From: Flexibacter flexilis DSM 6793
Lineage (GTDB): Bacteria > Bacteroidota > Bacteroidia > Cytophagales > Flexibacteraceae
Assembly (NCBI RefSeq): GCF_900112255.1
Contig: NZ_FOLE01000004.1
Coordinates: 275,819 to 321,912, forward strand
Direction of reading: 5' to 3'
DNA length: 46,094 nucleotides
Shown here piece by piece: positions 23,894-32,891 of this stretch. A program made the translations under genes and the position numbers. Numbering within the stretch: position 1 is the stretch's first letter; every line of letters begins with the position of its first letter. The notes under the pieces are model-generated. The model did no database searches, was not told the DNA's origin, and saw nothing but the letters and a program-made list of their open reading frames with translations.

Positions 23894-25798
23894 CTAAACT
23901 AATTTAGCACCTGCTACGATGTCTTCTACTACCGTTGGGTCGAGTAGCGTAGAGGTATCGCCCAAGTTAGAAATGTCGCCTTCTGCTACTTTACGCAGGA
24001 TGCGGCGCATAATCTTACCCGAACGCGTTTTTGGTAAACCTTTCACTATCTGAATTTTATCAGGTTTAGCGATTGGCCCAATAATTTTGCTTACCGTCGC
24101 GATAATCTCGGACTTGAGCAAACTGCTTTCCATTGGCACGTGTGTATCACAAATCACGAAAGCATAAATGCCTTGTCCTTTGATGTCGTGCGGATAGCCT
24201 ACTACCGCCGATTCCACTACGGCCAAATGTTCGTTGATGGCGTTTTCTACTTCTGCCGTACCCATGCGGTGGCCAGACACGTTGATTACGTCGTCCACGC
24301 GGCCTAAGATGCGGTAATAACCGTCCTCGTCGCGGCGGCAGCCGTCACCCGTGAAATACATTCCTGCATAAGTAGAGAAGTAATTCAAGCGACAACGCTC
24401 ATGGTCTCCGTAGGTTGTACGAATCATCGAAGGCCAAGGGAATTTGATACACAAATTGCCTTCTACGCCATTGCCTACCAATTCTTCGCCTTTTTCGTCC
24501 ACCAAAACAGGCTGAATACCTGGCAATGGCAAAGTAGCAAAAGATGGTTTGGTTGGCGTAACACCCGCCAAAGGCGCAATCATGATGCCACCTGTCTCGG
24601 TTTGCCACCAAGTATCCGTGATAGGACAGTGGCCTTTGCCGATGTGGTCATGGTACCAGTGCCAAGCCTCTTCGTTGATAGGCTCGCCCACCGAACCCAA
24701 CACACGCAAAGAGCTAAGATCGTGGCCTTCTACATATTCCAAACCAAAGCCTTGCAATGAACGGATAGCGGTAGGAGCTGTATAGAAAATATTAACTTTA
24801 TGTTTTTCAATTACTTTCCAGAAACGGCTTGCGTCTGGATAAGTCGGGATGCCTTCAAACATAACGGTTGTTGCACCGTTGAGCAATGGGCCATATACCA
24901 AGTATGAGTGACCAGTAATCCAACCCACATCGGCAGTACACCAATATACGTCACCGTCGTTGTATTGGAACACGTTGGCGAAAGTATAACCCGCGTACAC
25001 CATGTAACCAGCCGTCGTATGTACTACGCCTTTAGGCTTGCCTGTAGAGCCAGAAGTATAAAGGATGAAAAGCATATCTTCTGCTTCCATTGGTTCTGCT
25101 TCACAAATAGCACTTGCTTTGGCTTCTTCTTCGTGCCACCAAATATCGCGGCCTTCTGTGAATGTTACAGGCGTATTGGCATAACGCAAAACAATAGAAC
25201 GCTTTACGGTTGGGCTTTTAGCCAAAGCCTCATCCACGATTCCTTTAATATCAATGCTTTTATTGCCACGATACGCACCGTCCGAAGTAAGCACTACGGT
25301 TGCTTCGGCATCGTTGAGGCGGTCGGCTAATGAAGAAGCCGAAAAACCTGCAAAAACTACAGAGTGGATAGCACCAATACGCGCACAAGCCAACACCGAA
25401 ACAGCTAACTCAGGCACCATTGGCATATAAATACAAACGCGATCGCCTTTTTTTACGCCATTGTTTTTTAAAATATTGGCCGCTTTACATACGCGCTCAT
25501 GAAGCTCTTTGTAAGTGATATGTTGAGCCGCTTGAGTAGGATCGTTCGGTTCCCAAATAATGGCGGTTTGATTGCCACGCGTGAACAAATGACGGTCTAA
25601 ACAGTTTTCCGTAATGTTGTGCAAACTTCCTCCATACCATTTTACACTTGGTTCTTCGAAGTTCCATTCCAACACCGAATCCCATTTTTTTCTCCAGAAG
25701 AAAGATTCGGCCTGATTTGCCCAAAATTGCTCTGGGTTTTGCACGCTTTCATTGTATGCACTCCAATATTCTCCAAAAGAGTTAATTCGGTTAATCAT
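23894..25798 (-). CDS. acs: Acetyl-CoA synthetase (AMP-forming)
   Basis: 634 residues. The ANL motifs are clear: LYTSGSTGKPKGVVHT (about 255-270), YWCTADVGWITGHSY, WWQTETGG (about 395), YFTGDGCRRDEDGYYRILGR (about 480-499), DVINVSGHRMGTAEVE and, near the C-terminus, LPKTRSGKIMRRIL with the lysine that is acetylated in Acs regulation. Overall length and the N-terminal FGEYWSAY region fit Acs (EC 6.2.1.1), which makes acetyl-CoA from acetate. It stands alone with a terminator; upstream an exact palindrome TGACAATTGTCA occurs in the leader region and may be an operator. Confidence 0.97.
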   Translation of the reverse strand: MINRINSFGEYWSAYNESVQNPEQFWANQAESFFWRKKWDSVLEWNFEEPSVKWYGGSLHNITENCLDRHLFTRGNQTAIIWEPNDPTQAAQHITYKELHERVCKAANILKNNGVKKGDRVCIYMPMVPELAVSVLACARIGAIHSVVFAGFSASSLADRLNDAEATVVLTSDGAYRGNKSIDIKGIVDEALAKSPTVKRSIVLRYANTPVTFTEGRDIWWHEEEAKASAICEAEPMEAEDMLFILYTSGSTGKPKGVVHTTAGYMVYAGYTFANVFQYNDGDVYWCTADVGWITGHSYLVYGPLLNGATTVMFEGIPTYPDASRFWKVIEKHKVNIFYTAPTAIRSLQGFGLEYVEGHDLSSLRVLGSVGEPINEEAWHWYHDHIGKGHCPITDTWWQTETGGIMIAPLAGVTPTKPSFATLPLPGIQPVLVDEKGEELVGNGVEGNLCIKFPWPSMIRTTYGDHERCRLNYFSTYAGMYFTGDGCRRDEDGYYRILGRVDDVINVSGHRMGTAEVENAINEHLAVVESAVVGYPHDIKGQGIYAFVICDTHVPMESSLLKSEIIATVSKIIGPIAKPDKIQIVKGLPKTRSGKIMRRILRKVAEGDISNLGDTSTLLDPTVVEDIVAGAKLV

Positions 25799-25881
25799 AG
25801 TTTTAGCAGAATAAAATATGTATAATGATTGAATTGTATTAAAAACGTTTTAAAGTTATACACTATTTGCAAATCAATGTA

Positions 25882-25893
25882 TGACAATTGTCA
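25882..25893. promoter_or_regulatory. Perfect 12-bp palindrome upstream of acs
   Basis: TGACAATTGTCA is a perfect dyad about 85 bases before the acs start, between acs and the bacilliredoxin terminator. It could bind a dimeric regulator of acetate metabolism; no known operator match is claimed. Confidence 0.3.
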
Positions 25894-25939
25894 GGCCGTT
25901 TTTACGTTCAAACCTCATATTGCAATTCGACTAACAAAA

Positions 25940-25966
25940 AAGCCAAAGTCTTGAAAACTTTGGCTT
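25940..25966 (-). terminator. Terminator of the bacilliredoxin gene
   Basis: AAGCCAAAGT and ACTTTGGCTT form a 10-bp perfect stem with a 7-base loop; the minus-strand exit has a T run. It is about 35 bases past the stop of the bacilliredoxin gene. Confidence 0.88.
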
Positions 25967-26000
25967 AAAATGCATTAAATTTTGCTTTTATCGAAAAAAC

Positions 26001-26420
26001 TTACGCGCAAAATTCTTCAAAAACTTGTCCTAAATGTTGGGCAATCATCTCTGCCGAACGGCCTTCGATGTGATGACGCTCTACAAAATGGATCAGCTGA
26101 TCACCTCTGAAAAGCGCAATAGCTGGCGAAGATGGCGGATACGGAACTGTATATTCACGCACTTTTTGCACAGCGTCTTTGTCCACACCCGCAAACACCG
26201 TTGTAAGGCGAGTTGGTTTTTTCTCGCTGCGTTGCAAAGCCAATTTCACCCCTGGGCGAGCCGCACCAGCTGCGCAACCGCACACCGAATTAATCACAAC
26301 CAAAGTTGTACCTTCTTTTTCGGCCAAAGTGCTATCTACTTCGGCAGGTGTTTTGAGTTCTTGAAAACCTACCGCCACCAAATCTTGGCGCATAGGAGCT
26401 ACTAAATGCTCTGGATACAT
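26001..26420 (-). CDS. BrxA/BrxB-type bacilliredoxin
   Basis: 139 residues. VINSVCGCAAGAARPG (about 45-60) has the Cys-Gly-Cys motif and the AGAARPG block of the YphP/YqiW (DUF1094) family; later QLIHFVERHHIEGRSAEMIA is also family-typical. Bacilliredoxins reduce S-bacillithiolated proteins, but homologues occur widely in Bacteroidota. Lies 44 bases downstream of a DUF59 Fe-S assembly gene on the same strand and shares its terminator, so the two are probably co-transcribed. Confidence 0.93.
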   Translation of the reverse strand: MYPEHLVAPMRQDLVAVGFQELKTPAEVDSTLAEKEGTTLVVINSVCGCAAGAARPGVKLALQRSEKKPTRLTTVFAGVDKDAVQKVREYTVPYPPSSPAIALFRGDQLIHFVERHHIEGRSAEMIAQHLGQVFEEFCA

Positions 26421-26464
26421 AATCGTTATTTAGTTTTAAGATTGATTTTAATAAACAGGATATA

Positions 26465-26782
26465 TTACATAAAGCCCAATTCCAAACGCGCAATTTCCGA
26501 CATCATGTCTTGGCTGTAAGGCGGGTCAAAAGTAAGTTCAATTTGTACATCTTGCACCTCTGGCACGGCTCTAATGGCCATTTCCACTTCACCAGGCAGC
26601 GTTCCCGCCGACGGGCAAGAAGGCGAAGTGAGCGTCATGCGTACATAAACATTGTTGATGGGATAGACCTTGATCTCATAAATCAACCCCAATTCGTAAA
26701 TGTCCACTGGGATTTCGGGGTCGTAAACGCTTTTGATGGCGGCTATAATTTGAGGGTCTAATTCGTGTTCGGTCGTTATCAT
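26465..26782 (-). CDS. DUF59/SufT-like Fe-S cluster assembly protein
   Basis: 105 residues from the ATG at 26780-26782; a longer in-frame start 11 codons earlier adds a non-homologous tail (RPVASFFPSI) and is rejected. Family marks: VYDPEIPVDIYELGLIYEI (about 20-38), TLTSPSCPSAGTLPGEVE with the conserved Cys, and FDPPYSQDMMSE. Members (MIP18/SufT/PaaD-like) help mature Fe-S proteins in the SUF pathway. Sits upstream of the bacilliredoxin gene, which makes sense if both serve thiol or Fe-S stress functions. Confidence 0.9.
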   Translation of the reverse strand: MITTEHELDPQIIAAIKSVYDPEIPVDIYELGLIYEIKVYPINNVYVRMTLTSPSCPSAGTLPGEVEMAIRAVPEVQDVQIELTFDPPYSQDMMSEIARLELGFM

Positions 26783-26900
26783 GATTGAAGGAAAAAAGCT
26801 GGCCACAGGCCGCACTAAAGTATTTTTGATTGCAAACTTATCCTACAAAACTAATCTTTTTTGAGAAAAGTTGCACAGGCGCAGCCGCCAATATTATTTT

Positions 26901-27530
26901 CTATAAATATTGTTCGATGTCGCCTAAGCCCTGACGCACAATTTCGGGTTCGCCTTCGCTACAATCCACGATTGTAGAGGCCACGTTGTTGCCATAGCCG
27001 CCGTCTATGACCAGATCAACTAAGTGCTGATATTTTTCGTAAATCAACTCAGGGTCAGTGGAATACTCGATTACTTCGTCTTCATCGCGAATGGACGTAG
27101 TCAGAATCGGGTGCCCAAGTTCCTTGACGATTTGGCGCGGAACGTTATGGTCAGGAATCCTGATCCCAACGGTTTTCTTTTTGTTGTTCAGCAGCTTGGG
27201 CACTTTCGTATTTGCTTCCAAAATAAAAGTAAACGGGCCAGGCAAAGCCTTTTTCATTAACTTAAAAATAGGCGTGTCCACGCCTTTGGTATATTCCGAA
27301 AGGTGGCTCAAATCGTAGCAAATAAACGAGAAATTGGCCTTTTCGGGCTTGATACCTTTGATGCGTGCGATGCGCTCAATGGCGCGTTGGTTGTGTATGT
27401 CGCAACCCATACCGTACACCGTATCGGTGGGGTAAATGATTACGCCGCCTTCGCGCAGACAACGAACTACTTGCTCGATACGGCGCATGTCGGGGTTTTC
27501 GGGGTAGATTTTTATAAATTCAGCACTCAT
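26901..27530 (-). CDS. tsaC: Threonylcarbamoyl-AMP synthase (Sua5/YrdC/TsaC)
   Basis: 209 residues from ATG at 27528-27530; an upstream TTG frame would add ten unlikely residues. [20 protein letters not shown] (about 30-49) is the substrate-binding entry, followed by [19 protein letters not shown] (KxR and SxN region), LPGPFTFIL (about 111-119), TVGIRIPDH and [11 protein letters not shown]. The enzyme makes threonylcarbamoyl-AMP from threonine, bicarbonate and ATP for the t6A37 modification of ANN-decoding tRNAs. Only the YrdC domain is present; the Sua5 extension is absent. Confidence 0.93.
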   Translation of the reverse strand: MSAEFIKIYPENPDMRRIEQVVRCLREGGVIIYPTDTVYGMGCDIHNQRAIERIARIKGIKPEKANFSFICYDLSHLSEYTKGVDTPIFKLMKKALPGPFTFILEANTKVPKLLNNKKKTVGIRIPDHNVPRQIVKELGHPILTTSIRDEDEVIEYSTDPELIYEKYQHLVDLVIDGGYGNNVASTIVDCSEGEPEIVRQGLGDIEQYL

Positions 27531-27671
27531 GTTCGTAAGTTGTATGCAATTGGGGCGCAAAGGTAGTGTTATATTCCTATTGTTCCCGCCTCAATTAGTG
27601 AGAAACTTTTATTTTCTGTTTCTATAAAAACAATATTTTCAGACCTTTGGTTTCGGAAATCATTGGGCAAT

Positions 27672-27705
27672 AAAAAAGGCCGCTTGTACGAAACAAGCGG
27701 CCTTT
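27672..27705 (-). terminator. Terminator of the gene at 27730
   Basis: AAAGGCCGCTTGT and AACAAGCGGCCTTT make a near-perfect 13-bp stem with a short loop; the T run lies on the minus strand exit. It can also stop rightward readthrough. Confidence 0.92.
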
Positions 27706-27729
27706 GAGCAATGCTAAAAATAAAAAATC

Positions 27730-28164
27730 TTATTTGTAACCAACGGCGTACGCTACACACGATGCCTGTGTTTTGGCACTTGATGAAAATTTGAAGCGAA
27801 TCGTATAGTCGCCTGTTTGGCTTGCCGAAAAGTCAAAATGCTTTACTGATTTTCCTTTGGCGTTGGTAAACAATTCTGTTTTGTCTGGGGCAATGATGGT
27901 AAATTCTACGTCTTCCGCAAAACCCGAACAAAGATTCACAATTCTATAATTTTCGCCTTCGTAAGCCGAGAACTCTGCTTCCAAATAATCTTTTTTAGCG
28001 AAAGTAGAATAGGGTTTGTAATCGGCAGTTTCAAATATGTAGTGTCCCAAACTGGTTTTGCAGTGTTTGCGGATAGATTTATCGTCGCATTGCGCAAAAG
28101 AAACATGGCCAGCCAACAAAAGCAACCAAAGCCACACGAACTTAGAAAAAAGACTGATTTTCAT
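27730..28164 (-). CDS. Secreted hypothetical protein
   Basis: 144 residues, family not recognised. Signal peptide: MKISLFSKFVWLWLLLLAGH with a likely cut before QCDDKS. The exported domain (about 120 residues) has alternating beta-type segments (YRIVNLCSGFAEDVEFTII, GDYTIRFKFSSSAKTQASC) and four cysteines that could form disulfides. The pattern DYTIRFKF resembles pre-peptidase C-terminal-type beta-sandwiches, but this is only likeness. Followed by a strong terminator; no functional clue from neighbours. Confidence 0.75.
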   Translation of the reverse strand: MKISLFSKFVWLWLLLLAGHVSFAQCDDKSIRKHCKTSLGHYIFETADYKPYSTFAKKDYLEAEFSAYEGENYRIVNLCSGFAEDVEFTIIAPDKTELFTNAKGKSVKHFDFSASQTGDYTIRFKFSSSAKTQASCVAYAVGYK

Positions 28165-28229
28165 ACCAAAGTTTTATTTTTTGCTTTGAAATAATTTTTG
28201 TTTAAAAAGCTCTGTACTGAGCTACCCAA

Positions 28230-29099
28230 TTAGACAGTAGCAATTATTTTGCCACGAATTTGTTTTACCTGCTCAGAGAACTTTTTGAAGGTTGCCTCAT
28301 CAATGTTGTCTTTGTTTGCATTGAGGCTATCGAGTGTAACTTTTACTTCATTAAGCTGCGCGATAAGGTCGGCTACCTGTGGTCTGTCTTTGTAATCTTC
28401 CAACAACTTAATCAGTTTGTTAAGCGTAAGATGTTGATGTACAATGCGTTTTACTAAAACAGGATTTTTTTCTTTGCTCACCAACGAAGTGGCAACGTAC
28501 ATACTTTCCACCCAAGCACCCGCGAACGACAAATACACTACGTCGCGGCGAGAAGTTTCTTTCAACAACAAATCAGATTCCATGTACATATCCGACATGA
28601 TCGAAACAAGTGAATCTTGGTTGTTCAAATTTTTCTCAAAGCGAGGCAAAAGGCCGTTTTTGTCAAAAATGCTGGCCATGTTTAGTTTTTCGCCCAAGGT
28701 GCGCACGGCTTTGAAATACGAAATAGACACTTGACTCTTGTTGTTGAAAGTCGCGTAGGCCAAATCTGTGGTGTAAACACCCGTGTTAAGAGAGCTGCTA
28801 AACTCCGATTGATATTTGGATACGTTGTTCGGGTCGCTACCCAATCCGTCTATGTATTTGAGGCCTGCTCTTTTGAACAAATGCGCAATGTGGATAGGAG
28901 AAGGAAGACTCAAGAAAAAATCTTCTGCCTTTTCTTCTTTCAATGTTGTATCTGGTGTAGCGGAAACGGTGGCAGTGGCCGCACTGTCTTTGTTAGTTTT
29001 TTCTCCCTCTTTAGGAGCTGGCGAGCAGCCATAAGCCAAAATTGCCGTAGAAAGCAACAATCCTGATGCGTGTTTGCGTAACGAAAACTTGTGAGACAT
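28230..29099 (-). CDS. Lipoprotein of unknown function
   Basis: 289 residues. STAILAYGCSPAPKEGEK is a signal peptide with lipobox LAYGC (Cys25), so the mature protein is lipid-anchored to periplasmic or outer membrane leaflets. A low-complexity Thr/Ala/Lys linker leads into a helical domain (about 60-289, for example PSPIHIAHLFKRAGLKYIDG) that I recognise as a conserved Bacteroidota type but not by name. It lies 177 bases from the membrane protein gene at 29277, in the same direction. Confidence 0.75.
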   Translation of the reverse strand: MSHKFSLRKHASGLLLSTAILAYGCSPAPKEGEKTNKDSAATATVSATPDTTLKEEKAEDFFLSLPSPIHIAHLFKRAGLKYIDGLGSDPNNVSKYQSEFSSSLNTGVYTTDLAYATFNNKSQVSISYFKAVRTLGEKLNMASIFDKNGLLPRFEKNLNNQDSLVSIMSDMYMESDLLLKETSRRDVVYLSFAGAWVESMYVATSLVSKEKNPVLVKRIVHQHLTLNKLIKLLEDYKDRPQVADLIAQLNEVKVTLDSLNANKDNIDEATFKKFSEQVKQIRGKIIATV

Positions 29100-29276
29100 A
29101 CGATACTAATTTTGTTTTAATTTCTTACTAAACAATAATGCAAAGCCTAACTCAGACCCATAGGCCATAAGCCTCAAAGGCATTGACCAAAATCTCCCAA
29201 AGGTAATTTTTTTTTTGGATTCTCCATTGTTAAAGCTATGTTTTTAACTTAAAAATCCCTTTAATTCACTTTTTTA

Positions 29277-30344
29277 TTATTTGCCCAAGAAAAATGCTTT
29301 TTTCTGACCGTTCAAATCCAAGACCAACAAGAATGGTTCGTCGTGTTCGGTGGAGGCAAAATGCAACTGGGCAGCAGTTTTCGGCTGTGTTATCTGATAA
29401 ATATTTTCGCTTACATTCAAATAATTGCCGTCTATTTTCAAATAATTTTTATACACACTCAAATGCCCTTGCAGCGTATAATGTGGCTCTAAGTCCTTGT
29501 TACTAATTTGTTTTTCGGCTACATACGTCGTAACAACTTTCTTTTTGTTTTGACGAATGGCCTTGCGCAAAGGATCGTATTTTCGCGCAAATTGTTTGTA
29601 CGAAAACCACAAAGCCGCCGCCGCCGCCAAAGCGGGCAGCAAGTCCGAAGCCCATGCCCAACGTCCTTCGGGGCTGTTGTCGGCCAAAAAACGAACGATA
29701 ATTTTAATCACAAAAAACGTAAGCACGCCCCACAACAAAGCCGCAATCAAGTTTTGATTGAGAATCAATTGTTTTTGTTTTTCCAAAAAATCTTTGTCCG
29801 TTGGTGTAAGCGGCTCGGTGTGCGTGTGCCTTGAAATGGCAGCTTTGGGGTTTTCGGTTTGTGTTGCTGCTGTTGCGTTTGGATTGGCCTCCGAAGGCTC
29901 GGCAGTTGCCAATGGTTCGGCTGCCGTTACCGACAAAATTTGTTTGCTTTTGGGTAAAATAGCCACGCAAGCCCATTGCCCAACCTTGAAATTGGCCGCG
30001 TGCGCCGCCCCAATTATGATTTTTTCTTCTCCCAAAATCCAAACAGCACCTTTGCTGTGTGGCTCAATGGCCGTAATTTGGCCTATAACAACGCGTTTGG
30101 TTTGTTGTTGGCTATCTGCGAGCGTTTTATTTACCCACAAAAACAAGGCCATCGCCACCGCACTCAACCCGAAGGCGGCCATGCCTTTTACAAACATGGC
30201 AACGGGCAAACCAGCCACAAAAAAATATCCCACAGAAGCCACCAATGCATAAGCCACCAATGCGATGTAGGCTTTACGTTGTTGGGCGGCTAAGGCTTCT
30301 TTTTCGGCCTGTGATAGCGGCACTAACTCTTCTTTAAATGTCAT
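29277..30344 (-). CDS. Membrane protein with internally duplicated two-helix units
   Basis: 355 residues, no named family. Four transmembrane segments: about 25-45, 50-70, 198-218 and 230-250. Each half begins with a similar helix (PLSQAEKEALAAQQRK at 7, PLTPTDKDFLEKQKQL at about 177), then two membrane spans, then a soluble beta-rich part (VVIGQITAIEPHSKGAVWIL; VVTTYVAEKQISNKDLEPHY). So it looks like a tandem duplication of one two-span plus beta-domain unit. Between the halves is an Ala/Pro/Thr-rich linker. Downstream of a TPR protein gene (34 bases), which could form a transcript with it. Confidence 0.75.
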   Translation of the reverse strand: MTFKEELVPLSQAEKEALAAQQRKAYIALVAYALVASVGYFFVAGLPVAMFVKGMAAFGLSAVAMALFLWVNKTLADSQQQTKRVVIGQITAIEPHSKGAVWILGEEKIIIGAAHAANFKVGQWACVAILPKSKQILSVTAAEPLATAEPSEANPNATAATQTENPKAAISRHTHTEPLTPTDKDFLEKQKQLILNQNLIAALLWGVLTFFVIKIIVRFLADNSPEGRWAWASDLLPALAAAAALWFSYKQFARKYDPLRKAIRQNKKKVVTTYVAEKQISNKDLEPHYTLQGHLSVYKNYLKIDGNYLNVSENIYQITQPKTAAQLHFASTEHDEPFLLVLDLNGQKKAFFLGK

Positions 30345-30378
30345 TTTTTATTTTGTTTAAAATCTGATTAACAGACTT

Positions 30379-31554
30379 TTACTTGCGTTTTAGTTCTTTG
30401 ATTTTTTTCTTGGCAAACTTATAACATTCATGATCGGAGTCGGCATCGTCCTTGATGGTTTCGTAATAATCTCTGGCCAACGAATAATTTTTTTCTTCTT
30501 CGGCAGCCTGCGCCAAATATTGCAAAGCGTACAAATAATAACCCGTTTCGGTGGATTTGGTGTCTTTGGCAAAATTGATCGCCATCTGGAAATATTCTTT
30601 GGATTTGGCCGCGTTGCGGTAGCGATATTTGAAAATATAACCCAAGAAAAACGAAGCATAACGCCCACTGGTGGACTCATAACCTGGCATTTTCTTTTGA
30701 ATTTTATCCAAAATATCCAGCGAAGTTTTTTCACATTTGTCTATGTGGCCTTGCGAGTACGTGATACGCGCGTAAAGCCTTTGGAAATAGGCATTGTCGG
30801 GGAAAGTCGCAGCCAAATATTCCAAAATAGGCAAAGCCTTTTCGGGTTGATTTTCGTCGTTATAATAAATGCGTGCCAAATAATATTGAGCTTCCACACG
30901 CGTATAAAACGCGTTACGCGATACAGTTTCCAACTGCTTTATGCCCAACTCTTTATTCCCGTTCGGAAAAAAAGAAAGCACAGGGCGCAACCAACGGTAG
31001 TTGTCGTGTATCCATACGGCATAATAATTGAAAAGCGCATCACCAAATAAGAACTCAGAACCAAAAGTAGCTGCACTGTCTTCGCGGTTTTTTTGCAAAT
31101 AATTCAATGCGTTGCGGCCTGCGTTGGTGGCTCTGCTCCAGTTGTGACGTTCGGAATGCAGGCGGCCTTTGAAGCCATGCGCCGCCGACAAAAAGAAACA
31201 AGCTTCTACATTTTTGTTGGTTTTGGACTGGTCAAGCATTACTTCTGCTTTGGAAATGGTCGTGTCCATGTACGCAAAAAACGCATCGTCATGGGTTTCG
31301 TCGTTAGGATTGGGCATAATTTTCCACCATTCGGCCAGCCCCAACAAAAAATACGGCATTGGGTGCTCTGGGTATTTGAATTTGAGCCAACGAAAATCGC
31401 GGTCGGCCTTTTCAAATTTAAAATTGTATAACGCGTTCACGGCGTTGGTGGCATCTATTTTAACTTGTGGGTCGGTGAGCAACATTTTTTGTTGGGCGTT
31501 GGCCGCGATTGCTCCAAAAAGTCCGACGATAATTAACAAATGTCTGATATTCAT
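30379..31554 (-). CDS. Exported TPR-type repeat protein
   Basis: 391 residues from the ATG at 31552-31554, where a signal peptide begins (NIRHLLIIVGLFGAIAANA); a longer frame upstream of it lacks one and is unlikely. The mature part is all alpha with TPR-like pairs (AEWWKIMPNPND, ARIYYNDENQPEKALPILEY, YLAQAAEEEKNYSLARDYY). Such periplasmic TPR proteins scaffold protein complexes. Reads toward the membrane protein at 29277. Confidence 0.85.
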   Translation of the reverse strand: MNIRHLLIIVGLFGAIAANAQQKMLLTDPQVKIDATNAVNALYNFKFEKADRDFRWLKFKYPEHPMPYFLLGLAEWWKIMPNPNDETHDDAFFAYMDTTISKAEVMLDQSKTNKNVEACFFLSAAHGFKGRLHSERHNWSRATNAGRNALNYLQKNREDSAATFGSEFLFGDALFNYYAVWIHDNYRWLRPVLSFFPNGNKELGIKQLETVSRNAFYTRVEAQYYLARIYYNDENQPEKALPILEYLAATFPDNAYFQRLYARITYSQGHIDKCEKTSLDILDKIQKKMPGYESTSGRYASFFLGYIFKYRYRNAAKSKEYFQMAINFAKDTKSTETGYYLYALQYLAQAAEEEKNYSLARDYYETIKDDADSDHECYKFAKKKIKELKRK

Positions 31555-31837
31555 GCGGATATAGATTTTGTATTTGTTTGTTGATGACAAAACTACCAAA
31601 AACAATGCCAATTCAGGCATTTTTATATTCTGTTTTGATACAAATACGAATGGATTGTAACCCTTTGGCAAGACTTTTGTAGAGAGAAAAGAAACGCCGC
31701 CGAAAAATATTTTTAAGATAAATACTTTAGAAAATAAATTTCTGGCACGGTGTTTGATAAAGTACAGTTAACAAAGCAATTACTGAAAGTAATTATCTCA
31801 CAAACAAAGACTTACACTTAATAAACTTCTTATAGCC

Positions 31838-32713
31838 ATGAAAAAGTTAGTCCTATCATTCGTTTTAGTTTTGGCCGCTTTACAAATATTTGCGATGCCA
31901 GCTTCTGCCACATTTTCTTCTAACGGAGGGCAATTATTGCATGTATATTTTGATGGCAAATTGCTCAACTCAGCCGCTGCGCCTTTCGTGCGTACGCCAA
32001 TAGTAAGAGACGGGCAACACAACGTAACCTTACGCATTTATGCAGCCAACGGCAGCGTAGGAGACTACCAAACCAGCGTAATGCTTGAAGGTGGTTTTGA
32101 AACTAATTTTTATGCACGCAAAACTGGCCGTAGAGGTTTTGAATTTGTAAAAACAGACATGGTAGCCCTTGCGCCTCCAACGCCAACTCCACAACCTCCA
32201 CACAACGGCGGACACGGCGGTGGTCATCACGGACATGACGGCAATAATAACGGTGGCGGTTACAATAATGGCGGCGGCTATGGTAATAATAATGGAAATG
32301 GCGGCGGTGGTTACAATAATGGCGGCGGTTATGGCAATAACAATGGAAATGGTGGTGGCTATCACAATACCAATGGTGGTGGCTATGGCAATAATAACGG
32401 TGGTGGCTATAACAATTCGCCTAACATTATGCCAGCTCAAACGTTGCAAGCCTTACAGAATAGCATTCAGCATGAGTCTTTCGACAATACAAAACTTTTG
32501 GTAGCACAACAGGCTTTGCGCGGCGGCTACTTGATTTATACGCAAGATGTTAAGTCGATTATGAATCAATTTACTTTTGAAAAAACACGCCTTGAGTTTG
32601 CAAAATTTGCGTATGCTTATACTTACGACCGCCAAAACTATTTTCAAGTAAACGATGCTTTTCAGTTTTCGTCAAGCGTTAGAGACCTGAATCGTTTTTT
32701 GGAAGGACGCTAA
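31838..32713 (+). CDS. Gly/Asn-rich protein with DUF4476 domain
   Basis: 291 residues. Signal peptide (KKLVLSFVLVLAALQIFAMP) followed by an about 80-residue beta-rich domain, then a histidine- and glycine-rich repeat block (about residues 115-190) with many GGGYNN and GGGYGNNN units, and a C-terminal DUF4476 domain from about 196 (MPAQTLQALQNSIQHESFDN to RDLNRFLEGR). DUF4476 is a mostly helical domain found in Bacteroidota envelope proteins. The low-complexity linker likely projects it from the membrane. Single-gene transcript with its own terminator. Confidence 0.9.
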   Translation: MKKLVLSFVLVLAALQIFAMPASATFSSNGGQLLHVYFDGKLLNSAAAPFVRTPIVRDGQHNVTLRIYAANGSVGDYQTSVMLEGGFETNFYARKTGRRGFEFVKTDMVALAPPTPTPQPPHNGGHGGGHHGHDGNNNGGGYNNGGGYGNNNGNGGGGYNNGGGYGNNNGNGGGYHNTNGGGYGNNNGGGYNNSPNIMPAQTLQALQNSIQHESFDNTKLLVAQQALRGGYLIYTQDVKSIMNQFTFEKTRLEFAKFAYAYTYDRQNYFQVNDAFQFSSSVRDLNRFLEGR

Positions 32714-32751
32714 GAAAAAGAATTAAAATTTGATAGTTGACTAGAAGTTTC

Positions 32752-32787
32752 AAAACGAGATGCTTATTTTAGGTATCTCGTTTTTTT
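32752..32787 (+). terminator. Terminator of the DUF4476 gene
   Basis: AAAACGAGAT and ATCTCGTTTT flank a 13-base loop and end in TTTTTTT; 40 bases after the stop. Confidence 0.88.
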
Positions 32788-32826
32788 ATTGTAGAAAAAA
32801 CACTTCTACCAGCATTACATAAAATA

Positions 32827-32864
32827 AAAAACCGACAAACAATCAATGTGTTTATCGGTTTTTT
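32827..32864 (-). terminator. Terminator of the small lipoprotein gene
   Basis: AAAAACCGA and TCGGTTTTT outer arms plus AAACA/TGTTT inner arms form a stem ending in T runs on both sides, just past the stop of the 53-codon gene on the minus strand. Confidence 0.8.
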
Positions 32865-32891
32865 ATATTTTGACAGAGGCAATACAACTGC

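Noticed and set aside
24399-25724. Several plus- and minus-strand frames inside acs
   Set aside because: Antisense or alternate-frame shadows of the conserved acs gene.
32200-32420. Repeated GGTGGCGGTTACAATAATGG-type units as a possible CRISPR or tandem DNA repeat
   Set aside because: Units are codon repeats of a Gly/Asn/Tyr-rich protein linker, in frame, with no unique spacers of fixed length.
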